From Flavobacteriaceae bacterium (GTDB lineage Bacteria > Bacteroidota > Bacteroidia > Flavobacteriales > Flavobacteriaceae): 44,160 nucleotides of DNA. Position 1 is the first letter of the stretch; each line of letters starts with the position of its first letter. The translations under genes were made by a program, and so were the position numbers. Positions 16,503-24,780 of this stretch are shown in pieces. Below the pieces are notes generated by a model. The model was not told the DNA's origin. It ran no database searches and worked only from the letters and a program-made list of their open reading frames with translations. The stretch is taken from NCBI GenBank assembly GCA_030834365.1, contig JAURFJ010000001.1:1-44160 (forward strand). Reading direction: 5' to 3'.

Positions 16503-16507
16503 CTCCT
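16493..16507. repeat. short palindrome across the hisS and M42 stop codons
   Basis: AGGAGCT and AGCTCCT flank a single T, forming a 7-bp inverted repeat that spans the hisS stop and reaches the M42 stop. It could form a short hairpin in both transcripts, but neither side has a clear T tract, so I do not call it a terminator. Confidence 0.5.
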
Positions 16508-17597
16508 AATCTTCAAAGTAGGAGAATTGATCTCCAGATTTAATTGCAAGTAGTGATTGGTAAATCAGTCGAATAACGTTGGCCACATCTTCTTTGTGAA
16601 CCGTTTCAACCGTTGTGTGCATGTAGCGCAAAGGCAGCGAGATTAGCGCTGAGGCCACCCCTCCATTGCTATAAGCAAAGGCATCTGTATCTGTTCCGGT
16701 GTAACGAGACGAGGCATGTCGCTGGAATGGTATCTTGTTGCTTTCTGCCGTTTCAATAATCAGGTCTCTTAGCTTATGTTGAATCGCAGGTGCATAAGAA
16801 ATTACCGGTCCGTCTCCCATTTTGGTTTCACCTTGCTCAATTTTGCTGATCATAGGTGTAGTAGTATCGTGAGTTACATCAGTAACTATAGCAACATTGG
16901 GTTTTAGACGCTGGGTAATCATTTCGGCTCCACGCAGCCCGATTTCTTCTTGAACAGAGTTGGTGATGTATAGTCCGAACGGAAGATTGACTTTATTTTC
17001 TTTTAGAAGTCTGCCCACTTGAGCAATCATAAATCCACCCGCTCGATTGTCTAGGGCCCTGCAAACAAAATGATTTTTATTGAGCACTTTGAAGTGGTCG
17101 GGGTAGGTGATCACGCATCCTACGTGAACCCCTAATTTTTCTACCTCTTTTTTGTCTTTTGCACCAATGTCGATAAAGATATTCTCCAATTTTGGAGTTT
17201 CTTCTTTGCCCGGTTTTCGGGTGTGGATTGCAGGCCATCCAAAAACGCCCTCCACGATTCCATTTTTGGTGTGAATGTTCACCCATTTCGAAGGGGCTAT
17301 TTGATGGTCGCTTCCACCGTTTCGAATGACATAAATGAGTCCGTTATCGGTAATGTAATTGACGTACCACGAGATTTCGTCTGAGTGGGCCTCAATAACC
17401 ACTTTATAGTCAGCCTCTGGATTAATTACCCCAACAGCTGTTCCATAAGTATCGGTTATAAAAGTGTCTACATAAGGTTTTAAATAATTCATCCATATTT
17501 TTTGACCCTGAGCTTCATACCCAGTTGGTGAGGCATTGTTCAGGTATTTTTCAAAAAATGTGAGTGCTTTTTTGTCAAGAATTTCTACGGTCTTCAT
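16506..17597 (-). CDS. M42 family metallopeptidase (glutamyl aminopeptidase type)
   Basis: M42 enzymes are cytoplasmic di-metal aminopeptidases that form large tetrahedral shells and trim peptides. The 363-residue protein keeps the expected metal and catalytic residues: His71 in VIEAHSDEI, Asp183 in RALDNRAGG, Glu217/Glu218 in VQEEIGLRG, Asp240 in VTDVTHD and His327 in RYMHTTVE. There is no signal peptide. It is divergent from the DUF4294 gene (41 bp), an arrangement I recognise from other flavobacteria. Substrate preference cannot be told from the sequence. Confidence 0.93.
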   Translation of the reverse strand: MKTVEILDKKALTFFEKYLNNASPTGYEAQGQKIWMNYLKPYVDTFITDTYGTAVGVINPEADYKVVIEAHSDEISWYVNYITDNGLIYVIRNGGSDHQIAPSKWVNIHTKNGIVEGVFGWPAIHTRKPGKEETPKLENIFIDIGAKDKKEVEKLGVHVGCVITYPDHFKVLNKNHFVCRALDNRAGGFMIAQVGRLLKENKVNLPFGLYITNSVQEEIGLRGAEMITQRLKPNVAIVTDVTHDTTTPMISKIEQGETKMGDGPVISYAPAIQHKLRDLIIETAESNKIPFQRHASSRYTGTDTDAFAYSNGGVASALISLPLRYMHTTVETVHKEDVANVIRLIYQSLLAIKSGDQFSYFED

Positions 17598-17604
17598 GGT
17601 CCTA

Positions 17605-17612
17605 TAATTTTG
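17605..17612 (+). promoter_or_regulatory. TAnnTTTG -7 box ahead of the DUF4294 gene
   Basis: This reads TAATTTTG, an exact -7 match 26 nt before the DUF4294 ATG, in the 41-bp gap shared with the divergent M42 gene. No -33 element is clear. Confidence 0.45.
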
Positions 17613-17638
17613 CTCTAATTTAGCGAATATCTTACGGT

Positions 17639-18325
17639 ATGAAATACGCGTTTACCTTCATTTTTCCTTTAAGTTTAGCTACTTTCTTCACTCTTAGCGC
17701 ACAAGAAACGATGCGTTATAAGTTGGAGAACGATAGTGTTTTTAGTGAAACAATTGAGTTGGATGAGGTCTATGTGCTTGGTCCGTTACGCTTTGAGGAT
17801 GAAGCCGAGCGCGTAGCTTACTTTAGACATCAATACCGTGTATTTAAGGTTTACCGCTATGCCCTTATGACTTCACATCGATTAGATAGCCTAAAAATGC
17901 GACTTGAAAAGATCTCATCTAAGCGTAAGCAACGGCTTTACACTAAGCAGGTCAAGGACTTTTTACAAGATGAGTTAACCGAAGAGCTTAAAAAACTCTC
18001 ACGGTCAGATGGGCGTGTGCTTATCTCTTTAATCGATCGTCAAACTGGAATTAGCGCGTTTGACCTGGTTAGAGATTACCGTAACGGTTTTACTGCATTC
18101 TGGTATCAGACTGCGGCTAAGTTGTACGATATGGATCTCAAGTCAACTTATAATCCCTATGAGAATCGATTGGACTATTGGACAGAAGATATACTGCAAC
18201 GCGCCTACCTTCGTGGATTATTGCGTTACGAAGAGGCATTCAGACCAATTGACCTCAAAAAAATGGAAGCTATTTGGTTGGACCTGAGGAAGCGTCAAAA
18301 AGAAACTGCATCATCAAGCGAATAG
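17639..18325 (+). CDS. DUF4294 domain-containing exported protein
   Basis: The protein has 228 residues with a signal peptide (about 1-22, ending LSA-Q). The DUF4294 hallmarks are the LDEVYVLGPLRF strand, AYFRHQYRVFKVYRYA, and the GRVLISLIDRQTGISAFDLVRDYR segment followed by GFTAFWYQTAA, quoted here as separate pieces. The family is found in Bacteroidota and is probably periplasmic; no function is known. Its last 56 bp overlap the 3' end of a small convergent membrane-protein gene. Confidence 0.88.
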   Translation: MKYAFTFIFPLSLATFFTLSAQETMRYKLENDSVFSETIELDEVYVLGPLRFEDEAERVAYFRHQYRVFKVYRYALMTSHRLDSLKMRLEKISSKRKQRLYTKQVKDFLQDELTEELKKLSRSDGRVLISLIDRQTGISAFDLVRDYRNGFTAFWYQTAAKLYDMDLKSTYNPYENRLDYWTEDILQRAYLRGLLRYEEAFRPIDLKKMEAIWLDLRKRQKETASSSE

Positions 18326-18500
18326 CTTTAAATCCGTAGAAAAGCGCCAAGAGCGACAGAAAACCACCAAAAAGGGCTACAGGCCAGAATAAGGGATGGC
18401 CTTCGTTTTTAAATGCACTACTTAAAACAAGTGGCCCTGAAGCCATGAATATCAAGGCGATTAGCCAATTTTTAATTCCTTTCCGCAGTTTTTCTCCCAT
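18270..18500 (-). CDS. small two-span membrane protein, DUF6095-like
   Basis: This 76-residue protein has two hydrophobic helices (about 11-29 and 37-58), with a GPLVLSSAFKNEGHPLFWP loop between them. It resembles the flavobacterial DUF6095 family as I remember it; function is unknown. The 3' end overlaps the convergent DUF4294 gene by 56 bp. It begins 13 bp after the isocitrate dehydrogenase stop on the same strand, so it may be read from the icd transcript. The sensible hydropathy and the family resemblance argue for a real gene. Confidence 0.7.
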   Translation of the reverse strand: MGEKLRKGIKNWLIALIFMASGPLVLSSAFKNEGHPLFWPVALFGGFLSLLALFYGFKAIRLMMQFLFDASSGPTK

Positions 18501-18512
18501 ACCTCACTTGTG

Positions 18513-20732
18513 CTAAAATGAAGCGATTAGTTGATTCAATGTAGCGCTAGGTCTCATGGCTTGATTGGCTAATGCCGCATTTGGGGCGTAGTATCCACCA
18601 ATGTTGTGAGGTTTTCCTTGCGTTTGATTAATTTCGTCGAGTATCCGAGCACTTTGGTCGCTTAATGCCGCACTCAATTTAGAAAAGCGTTCCTTGTCGG
18701 ACGGGCTGAGTTCAGCACCGGCTAGGGCGTCGATCCAAAACTTAACCAAGTAGAAATGACTACCTCTTGTGTCTAATGAGCCTACAGATCGCTGAGGGCC
18801 AAGATTTTCGTTTAAGAGACGTTCTACGGCCTGGCCCAATGCGTTGGCATAGATCATCAGATCGTTATTCGCAGTTTTTTGAGCAATGAACTCTAAGGCC
18901 ACTTCAAGGGCCAAAAACTCTCCTAAAGAATCCCAGCGCAAATGTCCTTCTTCTAGAAATTGCTGCACGTGCTTTGGAGCAGAACCTCCGGCCCCCGTTT
19001 CAAACAAGCCTCCTCCATTCATTAAGGGAACGATTGAGAGCATTTTAGCAGAAGTGCCTACCTCGAGAATGGGAAAAAGATCGGTCAAATAGTCCCTTAG
19101 CACGTTTCCGGTCACTGATATAGTGTCTTTTCCAGCCTTTAGTCGTTTTAATGTTTCGTAGGTGGCCTCGGCTACAGGCAGTATGCGGATGTCGAGTTGG
19201 TCGGTGTCTTCCTCAGCTAGGTAAGCCGATACTTTTTTGATCAGCTCAGCATCATGAGCCCTATGCTCATCTAACCAAAAAATAGCGGGTGTCTGTGATA
19301 ATCTAGCGCGCTCTACCGCTAGTGATACCCAATTTTTAATGGCAGGATCTTTTACTTGACACATACGCCAAATGTCTCCAGCCTCAACCGATTTTTCTAT
19401 GAGCACTTCATGTGTTTCTTCATCGATAACAGCTACCGAACCCGCGAAGTCGATTTCAAAGGTTTTGTCGTGAGATCCGTATTCTTCTGCCTTTTGAGCC
19501 ATAAGCCCTACGTTAGGAACCGTTCCCATTGTAGCAGGATCAAATGCTCCGAATTGCTTACAGAAATCAATAGTGGTCTGATAAACTGATGCATAAGAGC
19601 TGTCAGGTATGATAGCCAGGGTATCCCTAAGCACGCCAGTAGAATCGTGCATTTTTCCAGAATTTCGGATCATAGCTGGCATGGATGCATCTATAATCAC
19701 GTCGCTTGGAACGTGTAGATTGGTAATTCCTTTATCTGAATTTACCATTGCCCATTCTGCGGATTCGGTTAGTCGATCCAGAATGGCCGAGCGCAGTTTT
19801 AATGCACCATTTGATCCACTGGCTTCTAAACTGTTCAAAACACTTTGCAGCCCTTCGTTTAGATTAATATTAACTTCCTGTATAACAGTAGAATGAGCTG
19901 TAAAAAGGTCTTTGAAATAGGCAGACAGCGCATGACCAAAAATGATGGGGTCTGAAACCTTCATCATTGTGGCCTTGAGGTGTAGTGAAAGCAATAGGTT
20001 ATCGCTTTTAGCTTCCGAATAGGCGGTGTTAAAAAAAGTTTGAAGTGCTTGTTTTTGCATCACACTCACATCAATAATTTCCTTTTCGGCGAGCATCAAA
20101 GACGATTTCAGTACAACCCTTCTTTGATCTTTGGTCTGTAATACAATTGACACATTACGGTTGCGATCAACGGTCAACGACTGTTCAGTATGATTAAAGT
20201 CTCCCGAATCCATTGTCTTCACGCGAGTAGCACTAGATGGACTCCACGGGCCCATGCTGTGCGGATTATTGCGCGCGAAATTTTTAACCGCTTTAGGTGC
20301 TCTACGATCGGAGTTCCCCTCTCTAAGTACGGGATTGACAGCACTTCCTTTAATTTTATCGTAGCGTAACTTGATCTCCTTTTCACCGTCGTTAGCAGGG
20401 TTATCCGGATAATCGGGAACAGCAATTCCCTTTTCTTGTAATTCTTTAATAGCCGCCTTTAGCTGTGCCATTGAGGCACTGATGTTTGGGAGTTTTATGA
20501 TAGTGGTTCCCTCTAGCTTGGCAAGTTCACCCAACTGAGCTAATGCATCTTCGGTTTTATATTCCTGGGGCAACCGATCTGAAAAGGCAGCGAGAATTCT
20601 GCTGGAGAGCGAGATGTCTTTAAGCCTGAACTTTACACCAACACCCTCTGTAATTTTTTTGATTAGCGGAAGAAAAGAATTGGTGGCCAGTGCTGGGGCC
20701 TCATCGGTCATTGTATAATAGATCGTATTCAT
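18513..20732 (-). CDS. icd: NADP-dependent isocitrate dehydrogenase, monomeric type
   Basis: This enzyme converts isocitrate to 2-oxoglutarate with NADPH production. It belongs to the large monomeric family (about 740 residues), unrelated in length to the common 420-residue dimer. From the ATG at 20732 it has 739 residues and begins with the family opening MNTIYYTMTDEAPALAT. Other signatures are ETGAGGSAPKHVQQF and LDTRGSHFYLVKFW in the C-terminal half. The frame is open 38 codons further upstream, but that stretch includes the rplS terminator region and lies outside the family. The gene follows trmD-rplS on the same strand. Confidence 0.96.
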   Translation of the reverse strand: MNTIYYTMTDEAPALATNSFLPLIKKITEGVGVKFRLKDISLSSRILAAFSDRLPQEYKTEDALAQLGELAKLEGTTIIKLPNISASMAQLKAAIKELQEKGIAVPDYPDNPANDGEKEIKLRYDKIKGSAVNPVLREGNSDRRAPKAVKNFARNNPHSMGPWSPSSATRVKTMDSGDFNHTEQSLTVDRNRNVSIVLQTKDQRRVVLKSSLMLAEKEIIDVSVMQKQALQTFFNTAYSEAKSDNLLLSLHLKATMMKVSDPIIFGHALSAYFKDLFTAHSTVIQEVNINLNEGLQSVLNSLEASGSNGALKLRSAILDRLTESAEWAMVNSDKGITNLHVPSDVIIDASMPAMIRNSGKMHDSTGVLRDTLAIIPDSSYASVYQTTIDFCKQFGAFDPATMGTVPNVGLMAQKAEEYGSHDKTFEIDFAGSVAVIDEETHEVLIEKSVEAGDIWRMCQVKDPAIKNWVSLAVERARLSQTPAIFWLDEHRAHDAELIKKVSAYLAEEDTDQLDIRILPVAEATYETLKRLKAGKDTISVTGNVLRDYLTDLFPILEVGTSAKMLSIVPLMNGGGLFETGAGGSAPKHVQQFLEEGHLRWDSLGEFLALEVALEFIAQKTANNDLMIYANALGQAVERLLNENLGPQRSVGSLDTRGSHFYLVKFWIDALAGAELSPSDKERFSKLSAALSDQSARILDEINQTQGKPHNIGGYYAPNAALANQAMRPSATLNQLIASF

Positions 20733-20794
20733 ATGCACGAAGTAGATTTTGTTTTTTACTGTTTGGGTCTGAAAACGGCGTAAATATAGGTCAC

Positions 20795-20828
20795 AAAAAA
20801 TGCCGTGAAGCGAAACTTGACACGGCAT
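20795..20828 (-). terminator. intrinsic terminator after rplS
   Basis: On the minus strand an 8-bp perfect stem (ATGCCGTG with CACGGCAT; plus-strand arms 20800-20807 and 20821-20828) with a 13-nt loop is followed by six T. It lies 28 bp past the rplS stop and should end the trmD-rplS transcript before icd. Confidence 0.8.
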
Positions 20829-20855
20829 TACGATGTTTGCAAGCAAAGAGCCTTT

Positions 20856-21206
20856 TTAGTTTCTTTCTTCTTTAATTCTGGCCTTTTTACCTGTTAAATT
20901 TCTAAAGTAGAAAATACGTGAGCGACGTACTTTCCCTCGTTTATTGATTTCTATTTTCTGAAGTGCTGGCATATTGATTGGAAATACCCTTTCAACCCCC
21001 ACTGTTCCAGACATTTTTCGAATGGTAAAGGTCTCAGTTATACCACTTCCACGTCTTTGAATGACTACGCCTTTGAAGAACTGAGTTCTGGTCTTTTCTC
21101 CTTCTTTGATCTCGTAATAAACAGTGATGGTATCTCCAGCACTGAAATCAGGGAAATCTTTCTTTTCTACAAACTTGTTCTCTACGTATTGTACTAAATT
21201 CTCCAT
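20856..21206 (-). CDS. rplS: 50S ribosomal protein L19
   Basis: L19 sits at the 30S-50S interface. The 116-residue sequence contains DFSAGDTITVYYEIKEG, FKGVVIQRRGSG, FTIRKMSGTVGVERVFP and RRSRIFYFRNLTGKKARI, here in parts, all family signatures. It follows trmD, as in many bacteria, but rpsP and rimM are not in the window. It has its own -7 box and terminator. Confidence 0.97.
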   Translation of the reverse strand: MENLVQYVENKFVEKKDFPDFSAGDTITVYYEIKEGEKTRTQFFKGVVIQRRGSGITETFTIRKMSGTVGVERVFPINMPALQKIEINKRGKVRRSRIFYFRNLTGKKARIKEERN

Positions 21207-21232
21207 GACGGAACTTCTTTAAAAACTGACGG

Positions 21233-21240
21233 CAAAAGTA
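21233..21240 (-). promoter_or_regulatory. TAnnTTTG -7 box ahead of rplS
   Basis: The minus strand reads TACTTTTG, an exact -7 match 27 nt upstream of the rplS ATG in the 75-bp gap after trmD. It would let L19 be made independently of TrmD. Confidence 0.5.
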
Positions 21241-21281
21241 ATACTTTATTTTGGTTTATACTAGTGTATTTAACGGCAATT

Positions 21282-21959
21282 TCAGTCTTTTAGCAGGTCA
21301 GGTCTTCGCGATTCGGTGCGTTTTAGAGCTTCACTTTCGCGCCACTCTTCTATAGCACTAAAATTACCACTAAGCAGCACCTCAGGCACCTTCATTCCTT
21401 TGAATTCAGCAGGCCTTGTGTACACAGGAGGTGCTAAAAGATTGTCTTGAAAGGAATCGCTAAGCGCAGATCCGGCATCGTTCAGTACCCCTGGAAGTAG
21501 CCGTATAATGCTATCTGCGAGCACAGCTGCTGCGAGTTCTCCGCCTGAAAGTACATAATCTCCGATAGACACCTCGTGAGTGACCCACAAGTCTCTGATG
21601 CGTTGATCGATGCCTTTATAGTGTCCGCAGATAAGTATTAGCCGCTTACTGAGTGACATTGAATTAGCTGTAGACTGCTTCCAACTTTCGCCATCAGGGG
21701 TGAGGTAAACAATGGCATCTGCAGGCTGATCTGAAGTGAGCTTCTCTAGAAGCTTATTCAGTGGTTCCGCCATCATGACCATGCCAGCCCCTCCGCCAAA
21801 CTGATAGTCGTCTACCTGCCGGTAATTGCCTATGCCGTATTCCCTTAGATCGTGAATACTAATAGTCACTAGCCCCTTATCAATAGCACGCATTAAAATA
21901 GAGTGCCTAAAAGGGCTTTCAAGCAATTCGGGGACTACCGAAACAATATCAATATGCAA
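21282..21959 (-). CDS. trmD: tRNA (guanine37-N1)-methyltransferase
   Basis: TrmD makes m1G37 in tRNAs reading CNN and related codons, preventing +1 frameshifting. It is a knotted SPOUT enzyme. The 225-residue length is normal, and YLTPDGE, LICGHYKGID, SIGDYVLSGGELAA and YTRPAEFKG are all present, covering the SAM knot and the tRNA site. The start is TTG: the family N-terminus HIDIVSVVPELL begins right after it, and no ATG lies upstream in frame close by. A -7 box lies 20 nt upstream, overlapping the degP stop. Confidence 0.96.
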   Translation of the reverse strand: MHIDIVSVVPELLESPFRHSILMRAIDKGLVTISIHDLREYGIGNYRQVDDYQFGGGAGMVMMAEPLNKLLEKLTSDQPADAIVYLTPDGESWKQSTANSMSLSKRLILICGHYKGIDQRIRDLWVTHEVSIGDYVLSGGELAAAVLADSIIRLLPGVLNDAGSALSDSFQDNLLAPPVYTRPAEFKGMKVPEVLLSGNFSAIEEWRESEALKRTESRRPDLLKD

Positions 21960-21978
21960 CCTCAGCGAATTTAGACGT

Positions 21979-21986
21979 CAAATCTA
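21979..21986 (-). promoter_or_regulatory. TAnnTTTG -7 box ahead of trmD
   Basis: The minus strand reads TAGATTTG, an exact -7 match 20 nt from the trmD TTG start. It overlaps the stop codon of the upstream protease gene, so trmD may have its own promoter within the degP tail. Confidence 0.45.
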
Positions 21987-23357
21987 ATTAAATATCAGGG
22001 TTTCTTTTTCACCATTCTTATTTAGAATGGTTATCGCTCTTCTTGAAGCCCTTCCTGACTCAGCTAATTGCGATGCATCTTCAATAGATTTAACCGGTTT
22101 TCCATCGATGGCGATGATGATTTTGTTTTCAAGTTCATATGAACGGTAGTATTCGGCGACGGCAATAATTCTTACTCCTCCATCAATCGAGAGCGCTTTT
22201 TTCTCTTCTGTAGAGAGGTTTTCTACCCGCATTCCTAGGTACGGAAGGTCGATGATTTCGTTCTTACTAAGTACTACCTCTTTATCGATCAATTCCCCGT
22301 CGCGTTCAATGACTACAAAGACCGTGTCTCCTGGCCTTCTCGATGAAAGGTGGCCGGTGAGGCCGGTGAAATTTTTGATTGAAACTCCATCTACCGATCG
22401 AATGATATCTCCTTCTTTGAGTCCAGCTTGATCGGCGCCTGAATTTTTTGCTACGCCAGCTACGTAAACTCCTTCAATTTGATCTAAACCTTGATCTATG
22501 GCCTCCTTCGAACTAGATCTAAGCGTAGTAATTCCTAAAATACCCTTTTGAACAGCTCCAAATTCAAGCAAATCTTCTACCACTTTTTTTGCTATGTTAC
22601 TGGGCACCGCGAATGAATACCCAACATAAGATCCTGTTCGCGACTTAATGGCTGTGTTGATACCTATGAGGTCACCTCGGGTATTGACTAGTGCCCCGCC
22701 GCTATTACCAGGGTTAACGGCTGCATCAGTCTGTATGAATGACATGTTGTTCATTGGAGAAATTGATCGCGCCTTTGCGCTAATGATTCCTGCTGTGACC
22801 GTTGAGGTTAAATTGAAAGGGTTGCCAACGGCTAATACCCATTCTCCGATAGCCGAGCGATCAGAGTCTCCAAAGGCCAAATACGGCAACTCTTTGTTCG
22901 ATTCAATCTTCAACAAAGCAATGTCTGAAGAGGCATCAGATCCAATAACCTGAGCCTTAAAGGTTTGATTATTATTTAACGTTACTTCTAGTGATTGGGC
23001 CTCATCAATAACGTGGTGATTGGTGACAATGTAGCCATCAGGTGAAATGATCACACCTGATCCTGTTCCAATTTGGGGCTGCTGAAAGGATTCGTACCCG
23101 TAGAAAAAGTCAAAAAGTGATTGAGGGGAGCGCTCCAGTGAAACGTTCTTTACGTGAACTACAGCATTTACGGTCTTTTCAGCGGCTTCTACAAAATTTG
23201 AATTCGCCGAATCAAAGGCTACGGCTGTTCGAAAAGTGGGCGCTTCATCGCGTGCCACAAAAACCGTTTGAGGGTTACTGAATAAAAAGTGCTGCGCTAA
23301 TAGGGCGATAAGCGCGGCACTTACTCCAACAAATAGATAACTAAGTGATTTTCTCAT
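21984..23357 (-). CDS. Do/DegP (HtrA) family periplasmic serine endopeptidase
   Basis: This protease and chaperone handles misfolded envelope proteins. The 457-residue protein has an N-terminal membrane anchor or signal (about 7-26). The trypsin-like triad is intact: His115 in VTNHHVID, Asp145 in SSDIALLK and Ser219 in NPGNSGGA. PDZ1 lies at about 275-365; a second, shorter PDZ-like region lies at about 370-455. Bacteroidota DegP proteins commonly have this shape. It is divergent from dapF across a 109-bp gap holding a 9-bp direct repeat. I leave the symbol blank because degP and degQ cannot be told apart here. Confidence 0.94.
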   Translation of the reverse strand: MRKSLSYLFVGVSAALIALLAQHFLFSNPQTVFVARDEAPTFRTAVAFDSANSNFVEAAEKTVNAVVHVKNVSLERSPQSLFDFFYGYESFQQPQIGTGSGVIISPDGYIVTNHHVIDEAQSLEVTLNNNQTFKAQVIGSDASSDIALLKIESNKELPYLAFGDSDRSAIGEWVLAVGNPFNLTSTVTAGIISAKARSISPMNNMSFIQTDAAVNPGNSGGALVNTRGDLIGINTAIKSRTGSYVGYSFAVPSNIAKKVVEDLLEFGAVQKGILGITTLRSSSKEAIDQGLDQIEGVYVAGVAKNSGADQAGLKEGDIIRSVDGVSIKNFTGLTGHLSSRRPGDTVFVVIERDGELIDKEVVLSKNEIIDLPYLGMRVENLSTEEKKALSIDGGVRIIAVAEYYRSYELENKIIIAIDGKPVKSIEDASQLAESGRASRRAITILNKNGEKETLIFN

Positions 23358-23409
23358 AACGCATATAATTTTTTCAAATTTCAGATTCTTTTTAAAGTTA
23401 CAAAACCGC

Positions 23410-23429
23410 TTTAACGCTCATTTAACGCT
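23410..23429. repeat. 9-bp direct repeat between degP and dapF
   Basis: TTTAACGCT occurs twice (23410-23418 and 23421-23429), 11 bp apart start to start, close to one helical turn. It lies about 55-70 bp upstream of the degP start and 40-55 bp upstream of dapF, a fitting place for a regulator site. No regulator can be named. Confidence 0.6.
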
Positions 23430-23466
23430 TATGTTGGCGGATCAAAATCGATTATATTGCAGGTCG

Positions 23467-24264
23467 ATGAAAAGTACATTGAGTTTTTATAAGTATCACG
23501 GGGCGGGAAATGATTTTATCATTTTAGACGCAGCAGACCTTAAGGGTCAGTCTTTAAGCTCAAAACGGGTGGCTGAGTGGTGCAAGCGACGCTACGGAGT
23601 AGGGGCAGACGGCTTAATGGTTTTCACCGCCGTAAAAAACGAAGAAATCGACTTTGAAATGCAGTACTACAATGCCGATGGTTCTTCGGGCATGATGTGC
23701 GGTAATGGCGGTAGGTGCATTGCGCTTTACGCCCATGAAGTCAAAGGAGTGTCCAAGACGATGAGATTTTCGCTGAAAACGGATGTTTTTCAAGCCGAAA
23801 TACTCGAAGGTCGCACTGTAGCACTGGGCCTGCAATCGGTTTCCTATGTCGAGGTCAATGGGGATAATACATGTTTTTGCGACACCGGATCACCGCACCA
23901 CATTGAATGGGTTTCGGAACCGCTAAATGAAGTGGCCGTTTTTAGCCGCGGTCAAGTACTCCGAAATAGGTACCACCCAGATGGATGTAATGTGAATTTC
24001 GTAGATGTGCGCTCCAAAGACCAGCTCGCCATTCGAACCTATGAGCGGGGGGTAGAAGATGAGACTCATGCCTGTGGCACAGGAGTCGCTGCAGCGGCGA
24101 TCAGCGCCCATAGGATGGCCAAGGTTGAAGGTAATTCGATTAAGGTGTCAGCCATTGGAGGGGAGCTAGAAGTTCAATTTCAAGAAAACGATGGGATTTA
24201 TAGCCAGGTCACGTTAATCGGACCGGCCCAAGCTGTTTTTGAAGGTACCCTTTTATGGCCATGA
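23467..24264 (+). CDS. dapF: diaminopimelate epimerase
   Basis: DapF converts LL- to meso-diaminopimelate for lysine and peptidoglycan. From the ATG at 23467 it has 265 residues and opens with the family motif YKYHGAGNDFI. The two catalytic cysteines are Cys78 in MMCGNGGRC and Cys203 in THACGTGVAAAA. An in-frame ATG at 23431 lies upstream of a promoter-like TATATTG (23453-23459) and adds residues outside the family, so I use the later start. The gene overlaps the following GNAT gene by 4 bp. DapA, from the same pathway, is encoded 9 kb away. Confidence 0.95.
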   Translation: MKSTLSFYKYHGAGNDFIILDAADLKGQSLSSKRVAEWCKRRYGVGADGLMVFTAVKNEEIDFEMQYYNADGSSGMMCGNGGRCIALYAHEVKGVSKTMRFSLKTDVFQAEILEGRTVALGLQSVSYVEVNGDNTCFCDTGSPHHIEWVSEPLNEVAVFSRGQVLRNRYHPDGCNVNFVDVRSKDQLAIRTYERGVEDETHACGTGVAAAAISAHRMAKVEGNSIKVSAIGGELEVQFQENDGIYSQVTLIGPAQAVFEGTLLWP

Positions 24265-24779
24265 CATTTTCGCTCCAAGACAAGGAATTATCGCTACGCG
24301 CTCTAGAGCCCTCCGATCTTCATTGGCTTTATGCCGTTGAGAATGAGACTGCACTTTGGCAGGTGTCAGATACGCTGACCCCTTTTTCTTCAGCGCTTTT
24401 AGCCCGTTACATAGAAAATGCACAACGCGACATCTACAGCGAAAAACAACTTCGGTTGGTCATACAACTGCCTACAGAGCCTATAGGGCTTATCGATTTG
24501 TTTGAATTTAGCCCAAAACACCACAGGGCAATGGTAGGCATTGTTGTCTTGCCCGATTACCGTCAAAAAGGATACGCCAAAAGAGCGTTAACCCTTTTAG
24601 CTGCATATGCCAAAAATGGATTAGATTGTCATCAATTAGCGGCTTCTATCACTGCCGATAATACAGAAAGTAGACGATTATTTGAGTCTGTAGGCTTCAA
24701 ACTGTCAGGGGTTAGGTCAGACTGGGTCTTTCGCAATACGAATTATGAAGACGAGTATTTTTACCAAATGATGTTATGA
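24261..24779 (+). CDS. GNAT family N-acetyltransferase (RimJ/RimL-like)
   Basis: The 172-residue protein fits the acetyl-CoA-dependent GNAT_3 type. It shows ELSLRALEPSDLHWLYAVEN at the start (quoted to 20 residues), IGLIDLFEFSP, the acetyl-CoA loop VVLPDYRQKGYAKRAL, and TADNTESRRLFESVGFKLSG near the end. The substrate could be a protein N-terminus, a polyamine or a small amine. I chose the second ATG, which overlaps the dapF stop as ATGA; the ATG at 24255 is also possible. mltG follows after 1 bp, so the three genes form an operon. Confidence 0.9.
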   Translation: MTFSLQDKELSLRALEPSDLHWLYAVENETALWQVSDTLTPFSSALLARYIENAQRDIYSEKQLRLVIQLPTEPIGLIDLFEFSPKHHRAMVGIVVLPDYRQKGYAKRALTLLAAYAKNGLDCHQLAASITADNTESRRLFESVGFKLSGVRSDWVFRNTNYEDEYFYQMML

Positions 24780-24780
24780 T

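Noticed and set aside
16493..16507. Bidirectional terminator between hisS and the M42 gene
   Set aside because: The 7-bp inverted repeat is real, but neither side has a T tract, so I list it only as a repeat.
19356..19896. Two plus-strand frames inside the isocitrate dehydrogenase gene
   Set aside because: No signal, domain or upstream element supports them and the opposite strand encodes an intact enzyme.
23431..23466. Upstream start for dapF and a possible sigma-54 site (TTGGCGG ... TTGCA)
   Set aside because: The added residues are outside the DapF family, and the TTGG-to-TTGC distance is about 22 bp instead of the spacing sigma-54 needs.
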